From the NCBI GenBank assembly GCA_036404275.1, contig DASXAM010000313.1, positions 1 to 21,208 on the forward strand: a DNA stretch of 21,208 nucleotides, given 5' to 3'. This DNA comes from AP-15 sp036404275 (GTDB taxonomy: Bacteria > Pseudomonadota > Alphaproteobacteria > ATCC43930 > CGMCC-115725). Positions within the stretch are counted from its first letter, which is position 1; every line of letters starts with the position of its first letter. Below are positions 16,075 to 21,208 of the stretch, piece after piece. A program made the position numbers and the translations under genes. Under the pieces are notes generated by a model. That model had not been told where the DNA came from, did not search any database, and saw only the letters and a program-made list of their open reading frames with translations.

Positions 16075-17019
16075 ATGGGCCGTGCCGGCCGTTTTCGCCT
16101 CGCATTCCTGGTGTTAGCCTCTCTGGCGTTCTTGGGCTCGGCGGCATGGGGCGCGGCACCGGTTGGCCAGGCCGATTGCACCGGCGGGCCGTGGGTCAAC
16201 GCGCGCTGCTATGGTGCGCTCGGCAACGGCAAGAGCGACGACACTACAGCGCTGGAAAACGCCGTCCATGCGGCGATTGCCGCCGACGCGCCGTTGATGC
16301 TGCCGCATGGCACCTACCGGCTCAGCCGCCCTCTCGTTGTCGATTACCGGAAGGTGGCGGATACCGGGTTTCGGCTGATCTCGATGGGGGCGATCCTCGA
16401 CGGGCGGCGGATCACGACCGGGCCGGTCCTGCGCATCGTTTGCTCTGGCGGCACCCCCGCCGCCCCGAAAGGGTGCTTTTATTTCAAAGAAGAAGGCACC
16501 TTGTTCGTCAACGCCGACACCGACCATTACGCCGTGGCGATCGGCCGCCGCGATTTCTCCGACGCGCAAAACTCGATCAAGATCGACCATCTGATCGTCA
16601 ACAATGCCAATACCGGGCCGAACGCCGGCGGGTTGCAGCTCAACTATGTGCTGAGCTCCGAGATATTCGCAGTCGCCGATTCGGCCGGCGGGGCGGCCGG
16701 CATTGCCTTGGAGCAGACCCAGATTTCCAAGATCAGCGGCGCCGGCTCGGCGAGCGCCAAGGGCGGCGCGGCGCTTCTGATCGAAGACGGCTACAGCTTT
16801 GCCAACACGATCTCGGCGATGGATCTCGAAGTGGCGCCGACCTGCCTCGTCGTCGCCTCGCGCAAGGCGGTGCACAATACCTTTATCTCGCCCTATATGG
16901 CGTGCGCCACCGCGGTCGAGGCGACCGCGGGCAACACCACACAGCTCGTCAACCCGCTCTTCGGCGGCAACGTCAGGCGAAAATTCGCCGCCGCGGTCGG
17001 CATCGAGGCGACGCCGTGA
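16075..17019 (+). CDS. Secreted beta-helix protein, pectate-lyase-3-like N-terminus
   Basis: 314-aa protein with a Sec signal peptide: basic MGRAGRFR, hydrophobic LAFLVLASLAFLGSAAW, probable cleavage near residue 27. The mature start holds ARCYGALGNGKSDDTTALEN (43-62), the N-terminal motif of the Pectate_lyase_3/GH28-type right-handed beta-helix (usual form YGAxGDGxTDDTxAI). The rest (about 75-310) has the short alternating hydrophobic strands and Asn/Gly turns of a beta-helix. No pectate lyase or polygalacturonase catalytic set could be recognised, so activity is unproven; it may bind or modify a surface polysaccharide. Four cysteines (35, 45, 123, 134) could form disulfides in the periplasm or outside. 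AAGGGAGGG precedes the ATG at 16075. The gene ends about 45 bp before rnpB. Confidence 0.75.
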   Translation: MGRAGRFRLAFLVLASLAFLGSAAWGAAPVGQADCTGGPWVNARCYGALGNGKSDDTTALENAVHAAIAADAPLMLPHGTYRLSRPLVVDYRKVADTGFRLISMGAILDGRRITTGPVLRIVCSGGTPAAPKGCFYFKEEGTLFVNADTDHYAVAIGRRDFSDAQNSIKIDHLIVNNANTGPNAGGLQLNYVLSSEIFAVADSAGGAAGIALEQTQISKISGAGSASAKGGAALLIEDGYSFANTISAMDLEVAPTCLVVASRKAVHNTFISPYMACATAVEATAGNTTQLVNPLFGGNVRRKFAAAVGIEATP

Positions 17020-17029
17020 GCGGCGGGCT

Positions 17030-17059
17030 TTGACAGCGCCGCCCCGGTGCCCAAATCTA
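17030..17059 (+). promoter_or_regulatory. Candidate rnpB promoter
   Basis: A perfect TTGACA (17030-17035) lies just after the upstream stop codon. An AATCTA (17054-17059) follows with an 18-nt spacer. The predicted start falls close to the first base of the P1 helix of rnpB, which supports the assignment despite the imperfect -10. Confidence 0.5.
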
Positions 17060-17063
17060 TTGG

Positions 17064-17477
17064 CGCCAGACGGCCGGATGGCCGCTCCCCACAATGCGGG
17101 GAGAGGAAAGTCCGGGCTCCACGGAGGTGCGGTGCCGGGTAACGCCCGGCGGGGGCGACCCCAGGGAAAGTGCCACAGAAAGGACACCGCCGAGCCCGCG
17201 TCGGCTTGCCGGCCGGGCGGCAAGGGTGAAACGGTGCGGCAAGAGCGCACCGCGCCGCCGGCAACGGCGGCGGCAGGGAAAACCCCACCGGGAGCAAGAC
17301 CAAGTAGGAGCGGCAGGCATTGCCCGCGCAAGCGGCGGTGCCGGGCGGACCTCCGCGCCGCCGCTCGGGTCGGTCGCGCGAGGCGTCCGGTGACGGGCGT
17401 CCCAGAGGAATGGCCATCCTCGCCCGCGGCGGCGACGCGGCGGGCGGGACAGAACCCGGCTTACACGCCGTCTGGCG
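17064..17477 (+). ncRNA. rnpB: RNase P RNA, bacterial type A
   Basis: Catalytic RNA of RNase P, which removes the 5' leader of pre-tRNAs. The universal 5' core GAGGAAAGTCCGGGCTCC is at 17103-17120 and the 3' core ACAGAACCCGGCTTAC at 17449-17464; together they form helix P4. The middle conserved block AAGGGTGAAACGGTGCGGCA begins at 17222 and continues to the matching GAGCGCACC. The ends are set by an 11-bp perfect P1 helix, CGCCAGACGGC (17064-17074) with GCCGTCTGGCG (17467-17477). The 414-nt length suits an alphaproteobacterial type A RNA. Open protein frames crossing this stretch on both strands are artefacts. It is transcribed on its own, convergent with the dioxygenase subunit gene. Confidence 0.97.
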
Positions 17478-17520
17478 ACATCTCCGGTTTCCCGCTTGCA
17501 TTCTCTCGCCGGCGCGAGCC

Positions 17521-17544
17521 GCGCAACCAACGCGCCAGTTGCGC
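17521..17544. terminator. Possible hairpin between convergent rnpB and the dioxygenase gene
   Basis: GCGCAAC (17521-17527) pairs with GTTGCGC (17538-17544) across a 10-nt loop. It lies between two convergent transcripts. No T-run follows on either strand, so it may be a weak or factor-assisted terminator, or chance. Confidence 0.25.
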
Positions 17545-17570
17545 AATGCCGGACGGCTAGCTCTGGCGGC

Positions 17571-18116
17571 TCAGAAGAAGAAGGTCAGGTTTTTGCTCAT
17601 CAGCACGTTCTGATCGAGGATGATCTTACGCCGGGCTATCTGCCAGCTTTCGCCGATGCGGCGCAGCAAATCTTCGCGCTTGCCGCAAAGGATGTCGGTC
17701 TCGGTTTCGACCCGGTTGCGGTAGACCAAAAACCGGCATTTGACCGCAACTTCCGCCGCGTCCGCCACCGAGGGGGCGGCGTCAAGCAGCTGAACATTGG
17801 AAACCATGTGCGAGATGCGCGACACCGGCTCCTCGGCCCAATGGATGCCGGTCAGGATTTGCTTGACCCGGCGCTCCAGCGTCTCCTTGCCTTCGTCGAA
17901 CCAATTGATGTCGCGGTCGGCGCGGGTAAATTCGCGCTCCTGCTCGCCGACCTTGACGTTGCGCCGCATCGGCATCCAGTAGCGAATATCGTCGGCGACG
18001 AGCGCCAGCCACTCCTCATAACGGCGCTCGTCGAGCAGCTCCGCCTCGTGATAGAGAAAGTCTTCGATGTCCCGCAGCAAAAGGGCGCGGGCGAGTCGGC
18101 CGTCGGTCTCCGTCAT
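17571..18116 (-). CDS. Aromatic-ring-hydroxylating dioxygenase beta subunit
   Basis: 181-aa small subunit of a Rieske non-haem-iron dioxygenase (SnoaL/NTF2-like fold). Such subunits are structural parts of alpha3beta3 enzymes that cis-dihydroxylate aromatic rings. Family blocks are FLYHEAELLDERRYEEWLAL (20-39) with DDIRYWMP (42-49), RRVKQILTGIHWAEEPVSR (82-100) plus SHMVSNV (102-108), and the C-terminal ARRKIILDQNVLMSKNLTFF (161-180), the strongest signature. The length is normal and the gene looks intact. The ATG at 18116 has only a weak GGATTGG upstream. The catalytic alpha subunit, ferredoxin and reductase are not in the window, which is unusual because alpha and beta genes are normally adjacent. 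The substrate is unknown. Confidence 0.9.
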   Translation of the reverse strand: MTETDGRLARALLLRDIEDFLYHEAELLDERRYEEWLALVADDIRYWMPMRRNVKVGEQEREFTRADRDINWFDEGKETLERRVKQILTGIHWAEEPVSRISHMVSNVQLLDAAPSVADAAEVAVKCRFLVYRNRVETETDILCGKREDLLRRIGESWQIARRKIILDQNVLMSKNLTFFF

Positions 18117-18191
18117 CGCGCCAATCCAATCGCGTTTCGCCGGACCGCGCGAGCGGTCGGTCGCAAGACGACAGCGCGGCGGAGCTCGTCT

Positions 18192-18464
18192 TTAGCCGAC
18201 AAAACCCTCCGCCGACAATCCGGCGCGAGACAGCTCCGCCTCGGCAAAGGCCGGCAGCGCTTCGTTGACCCGACCGCCAAAGCGCTCGGCAAAGGCTTCG
18301 GCCAGCTCGGCCGCCTTGAAGTCGATGCGGACGACCACGCCGCGCCCGGCCTCGCAACAATTGAAGCCCGAAGGCTGGCACCGCCGCTCGTCCAGCCAAA
18401 TCCGCATCATCGCCATCTGTCGCGACAGCTCGTTCGGGGGGAGGGTAAGCTCCACGGTGCGCAT
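18192..18464 (-). CDS. Small conserved protein of unknown function
   Basis: 90-aa protein with no named domain that I can assign. It opens with a beta strand (TVELTLPP), followed by a helix MAMMRIWLDERRCQPSGF (18-35), a strand VVVRIDF (43-49) and a helix AAELAEAFAERFGG (51-64). I recall similar short alphaproteobacterial hypotheticals with MRxWLDxxRxxPSxF followed by AEAFARxFGG, so it is probably a real conserved family. No membrane segment or signal peptide is present. Cys29, Cys36 and Cys37 are notable but not a standard metal motif. It lies 75 bp upstream of the dioxygenase beta subunit gene and 79 bp downstream of the acetyltransferase, same strand. The ribosome site is weak. Confidence 0.65.
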   Translation of the reverse strand: MRTVELTLPPNELSRQMAMMRIWLDERRCQPSGFNCCEAGRGVVVRIDFKAAELAEAFAERFGGRVNEALPAFAEAELSRAGLSAEGFVG

Positions 18465-18543
18465 GCGGCTCGCTTCGGTTGTTGCGGCGAGCGTCGATCA
18501 TACAGCGGACGGCGGCCGGCGCGGCGGCAATCGTTAACGCTCA

Positions 18544-19320
18544 TCACTTTGCCACACCGGGCGGGGATCGGCGATAATGATAGCGGCTGATTTCGAGGGT
18601 CATGCCGCAGCCGGCATAGAGTGCACGGGCCGGGGCATTGCCCGCCTCGACCTGCAGGCAGGCCGCCATGGCACCGTTTTCGCCGCCCCAAGCGGCGAGC
18701 GCGGCGACGATCCTACGCGCCAAGCCGCGGCGACGATAATCGCGAGCGGTGATCACCGATTGATAGCAAAGGAGGCCGTCGTGGACGACGGCGTAGGCGA
18801 GCGCGGCGGGGCGACCGTCGATCGCAAGCGCCGCGAAGGCCGAGGGCAGCGCGATCGCCGTGATGTTACGGCGGTAGACGGCACTCTGCTCGCGGGTTCG
18901 GCCTTGCAACTGCGCCATTGCGGCGAACCAGGCGGTGCTCGGCGCCGGCGACAGGCGCACGCACCGGTCCGTCTCGGCCGCCATCGCCCGCATCTCGCCA
19001 TAAAGCACGCAGCTGTCGCCCTCGCGGCTCCAGCCGCACGCCGCGAGGCGCTCATCGATCTCGGCGGGAATGATTGAAGGGACGCGGAACAGCGGTGCGG
19101 AGCCGCGGCGCCGGTATAGCGCCGTCACCGTGTTGATCAGCCGGTCGCTCGCATCGCAATCGGGCAAAAGCGGGCTTGCCGAATTACTGCCGCGGCGCGG
19201 GCCGCCCTCGCTGAAGCGCACCAACCAGCCGGAAAGCCACACCTGGCGCACCGGCGGATACGCATTGAGCTCGGCTTCCTCGACGCGCCACGCCAGCCGG
19301 GCGGCGGCGGAATCGGTCAC
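18544..19320 (-). CDS. GNAT-family N-acetyltransferase
   Basis: 258-aa acetyltransferase. The C-terminal GNAT domain has the acetyl-CoA pyrophosphate loop VITARDYRRRGLARRIV (189-205, RRRGLA) and the motif QVEAGNAPARALYAGCGM (223-240). The N-terminal part, ARLAWRVEEAELNAYPPVRQ then WLSGWLVRFSEGG, is the extra domain found in a group of bacterial GNATs with two repeats. I chose the GTG at 19320: its GTGA overlaps the stop of the DUF35 gene, suggesting translational coupling. The ribosome site would be the adjacent GCAGGAG, which is too close to be ideal, so an ATG at 19377, inside the DUF35 gene, remains possible. The acceptor substrate is unknown. Confidence 0.8.
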   Translation of the reverse strand: MTDSAAARLAWRVEEAELNAYPPVRQVWLSGWLVRFSEGGPRRGSNSASPLLPDCDASDRLINTVTALYRRRGSAPLFRVPSIIPAEIDERLAACGWSREGDSCVLYGEMRAMAAETDRCVRLSPAPSTAWFAAMAQLQGRTREQSAVYRRNITAIALPSAFAALAIDGRPAALAYAVVHDGLLCYQSVITARDYRRRGLARRIVAALAAWGGENGAMAACLQVEAGNAPARALYAGCGMTLEISRYHYRRSPPGVAK

Positions 19321-19838
19321 TCCTGCGGATAGCGCCACACTGTAACGGGCTGGGTCGCGGTCTCGTCGATGGTCCATTGCGGCAGCGACAAACCGGGGGC
19401 GACGTCGCTAAATACCATCCGCACGCGGCTGCCGATGCCGACCCGGCGGACCATGTCGGGCGGCGCCAACTGGCCGTCGGGTGTGGCGAGATTACCGGCG
19501 ACCCGCAGTGCCTCGTCGGGCGTCGGCTCGGCCTTTTGCGTGTCGAGATCGACGAGCAGGATCAGATAGGGCGTCTTGTCGCGAAACGCCGGCTGGATCG
19601 CGTGGTGCACCTCGCTGTAGGAATGCACTGTTCCCTTGCCCTCGACCCGTTGCCACGCCGAGTCGAGGCTCATGCACCACGGGCACGCCGTAGTCGGCGG
19701 ATAGCGCAGCCGGCCGCATTGCGCGCAGGCCTGCAGATGAAAATCGTGCTCCGCGCAATGGCGGAAATATTCGAGGTTCTCGACGTCGAGATCGTCCACC
19801 GAGAGCCCCATCCCGAGATATTCGGCGCGAAGTGGCAT
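19317..19838 (-). CDS. DUF35 zinc-ribbon/OB-fold protein, thiolase partner (copy 2)
   Basis: 173-aa DUF35 protein, longer than copy 1. The zinc ribbon uses Cys38, Cys41, Cys52 and Cys55 (CAQCGRLRYPPTTACPWC). The OB fold follows (about 60-145), with GKGTVHSYSEVHHAIQPAF (67-85) and a C-terminal strand region ending in TVWRYPQE. The N-terminal helix block VENLEYFRHCAEHDFHLQ (19-36) is typical. The ATG at 19838 has AAGGAGA 7 nt upstream; the open frame before it is not needed. It begins 14 nt after the stop of thiolase copy 2, and its stop overlaps the acetyltransferase GTG. It should form a complex with the adjacent thiolase. Confidence 0.9.
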   Translation of the reverse strand: MPLRAEYLGMGLSVDDLDVENLEYFRHCAEHDFHLQACAQCGRLRYPPTTACPWCMSLDSAWQRVEGKGTVHSYSEVHHAIQPAFRDKTPYLILLVDLDTQKAEPTPDEALRVAGNLATPDGQLAPPDMVRRVGIGSRVRMVFSDVAPGLSLPQWTIDETATQPVTVWRYPQE

Positions 19839-19852
19839 GTTGTGTCTCCTTC

Positions 19853-21112
19853 TCAGCCGCGGCGCATGACCATCGACGAAGCGGTGGCCGGATTGGCCCA
19901 GCCGAGATTGGCGCTGACCTCGACGTTCCTGACCTGGCGGCAGCCGCCTTCGCGATAGTCGTAGGTGTGCCGGCGTTTGCCGTCGGGCCCAACCGGGCAG
20001 GAATCGTCGGCGTCCTGCCGCAGTTGGCGAGTGTTCTCGATGACCATGTTCATGCCGTGGGTGTAGCCCTCGCAGAGATGGCCGCCGCTCGTGTTGTTCG
20101 GCCGTTTGCCGCCGAGCTGGATCGCCCCGCTTGAGACGTAGTCGCCGCCCTCGCCTTTTTTGCAAAAGCCGTAATCTTCGAGCTGCAGCATCGTCGTAAA
20201 GGTGAAGGCGTCGTAGGAGCCGGTAATGTCGATATCCTGGGGCCCGACCCCGGAATTAGGCCACAGGATTTTGGCGGCATAATACCCGGCCACGGTCGAG
20301 ATCGGCCCGTGCTGGTAATGCATGTCGAGCCTCGGCTTGTTGCAACGGCCGACGACGCCGCGGATCAGGACGAGCGGATGGCGGCAATCGCGCGCTCGCT
20401 CGGCCGAAGTGACGATGACGCAGGTCGCGTTGTCGGTCTCGACGCAGCAATCGAGCAGATGCAGCGGCTTGCAAATGAAGCGGCTGGAAAGCACGTCCTC
20501 GACCGTGTAGCGCTTTTTGTAATACGCCTTGGGGTTGTTCGAGGCATGGTGGCTGTGCGCGACCTTTACCATCGCGACCTGCTCGGGCCGGGTGCCATAA
20601 TCGTACATGTGGCGCATAAAGGTCGGGGCAAAGCTCTGCCCGGCGCTCTGCCAGCCATAAGCACGGTTGTGCAGCATGTCGCCGCTGACGGGTGTCGCCG
20701 ACCGCGCCCCGGTGCCGCCGATCCGGACCTGCGAATAGCCGTTCATCGAGCGGAAAATTGCCACGACTTTGCAGCAGCCGGCTTCGATCAGCCCGATGGC
20801 GATGCCGACCAGCGCCTCGGTCGACGAGCCGCCACCGACCACATCCATATAAAAATTGGGGCGGATGCCCAAATCGCCGGCGATAAAGGTGGCGGAGGTC
20901 GAATCGCCGCCCGAATAGTCGAGAATGCCGTCGATGTCGGCGGCGGTAAGCCCGGCGTCGAGGATCGCGTTTCGCACCGCCCAGGTGCCGAGCGCCCGGG
21001 TCGTCTTGCCCGAGCCGCGGGTATAGGTCGTCTCGCCGACCCCGACGACCGCATATTTGTCGCGCAGATATTTGGGCGTGGTCGCATCCACCTCTTGTCG
21101 TGGCAACGGCAT
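19853..21112 (-). CDS. SCP2-type thiolase-like protein (copy 2), Ser at nucleophile position; possible aldolase
   Basis: 419-aa thiolase-superfamily protein. MDVVGGGSSTEALVGIAIGL (89-108) aligns with the copy 1 active-site region, and Ser96 replaces the nucleophilic Cys79 of copy 1. GSYDAFTFTTMLQLEDYGFC (298-317) and GGHLCEGYTHGMNMVIENTR (343-362) are the C-terminal blocks; Tyr300 and Tyr350 are 50 residues apart, as I recall for the catalytic Tyr294/Tyr344 of the Ltp2 steroid side-chain aldolase. The His/Cys pair of classic thiolases is not obvious at the C-terminus. This suggests retro-aldol C-C cleavage rather than thiolysis. The ATG at 21112 has GGAGGAGAGG upstream. It is first in a run with DUF35 copy 2 and the acetyltransferase. 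The family is firm; the reaction is inference. Confidence 0.87.
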   Translation of the reverse strand: MPLPRQEVDATTPKYLRDKYAVVGVGETTYTRGSGKTTRALGTWAVRNAILDAGLTAADIDGILDYSGGDSTSATFIAGDLGIRPNFYMDVVGGGSSTEALVGIAIGLIEAGCCKVVAIFRSMNGYSQVRIGGTGARSATPVSGDMLHNRAYGWQSAGQSFAPTFMRHMYDYGTRPEQVAMVKVAHSHHASNNPKAYYKKRYTVEDVLSSRFICKPLHLLDCCVETDNATCVIVTSAERARDCRHPLVLIRGVVGRCNKPRLDMHYQHGPISTVAGYYAAKILWPNSGVGPQDIDITGSYDAFTFTTMLQLEDYGFCKKGEGGDYVSSGAIQLGGKRPNNTSGGHLCEGYTHGMNMVIENTRQLRQDADDSCPVGPDGKRRHTYDYREGGCRQVRNVEVSANLGWANPATASSMVMRRG

Positions 21113-21208
21113 TCGTCCTCTCCTCCAAGGTCGTGCCCCGCGCCATTATCCATGCCCGATTGCACCCCGTCCCGTGCTTTTTGGGCTCACGGTCTCCCTG
21201 CTACGCCG

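Noticed and set aside
16893..17560. Protein-coding frames on both strands across 16893-17560
   Set aside because: The stretch 17064-17477 is RNase P RNA with all conserved cores. The translations are Arg/Pro/Ala-rich with no domain.
1..21208. CRISPR arrays, tRNA or rRNA genes, insertion sequences, attachment sites
   Set aside because: No regularly spaced direct repeats, no tRNA-like cloverleaf, no transposase or integrase frame and no paired terminal repeats were seen on reading both strands.

Overview
The window is GC-rich and strongly biased to G/C at third codon positions. It carries a bacterial type A RNase P RNA. The protein families point to an alphaproteobacterium, probably a soil or aquatic member of the Rhodospirillales/Hyphomicrobiales sphere; this placement is inferred from composition and gene families, as no rRNA is present. 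No tRNA, transposase, phage gene or CRISPR array was seen. Long open frames antisense to the real genes are common and are GC-driven artefacts.

Layout, left to right. Positions 1-5505 hold three minus-strand genes: a luciferase-like flavin monooxygenase cut by the left edge, a propionyl-CoA synthetase-type ligase (prpE-like) and a glycogen phosphorylase (glgP). Next is rsmB (minus), divergent from a TauD/TfdA-type 2-oxoglutarate dioxygenase (plus). That gene converges on a membrane O-antigen-ligase-like protein of the exosortase A-associated type (minus). Positions 9980-12244 form a minus-strand run: FitA/FitB-type toxin-antitoxin, a DUF35 zinc-ribbon/OB-fold protein and an SCP2-type thiolase. 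Divergent from the antitoxin is a four-domain rhodanese protein (plus), which meets an NHL-repeat beta-propeller gene (minus) end to end with 3 bp between stops. Then come an EamA/DMT transporter, a secreted beta-helix protein with a pectate-lyase-type N-terminus, and rnpB, all plus. The right end (17571-21112, minus) reads in transcription order: a second SCP2-type thiolase, a second DUF35 protein, a GNAT acetyltransferase, a small conserved unknown, and a ring-hydroxylating dioxygenase beta subunit lacking a visible alpha partner.

Taken together, the window mixes housekeeping genes (rsmB, rnpB, glgP) with parts suited to catabolism of acyl-CoA-activated hydrophobic substrates: a CoA ligase, oxygenases and two thiolase-DUF35 pairs. 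The most interesting item is the pair of thiolase-DUF35 modules. They have opposite internal gene order, and the right-hand thiolase has serine where the left-hand one has the expected nucleophilic cysteine, which recalls the Ltp2-ChsH2 steroid side-chain aldolase. Substrates cannot be read from the sequence.
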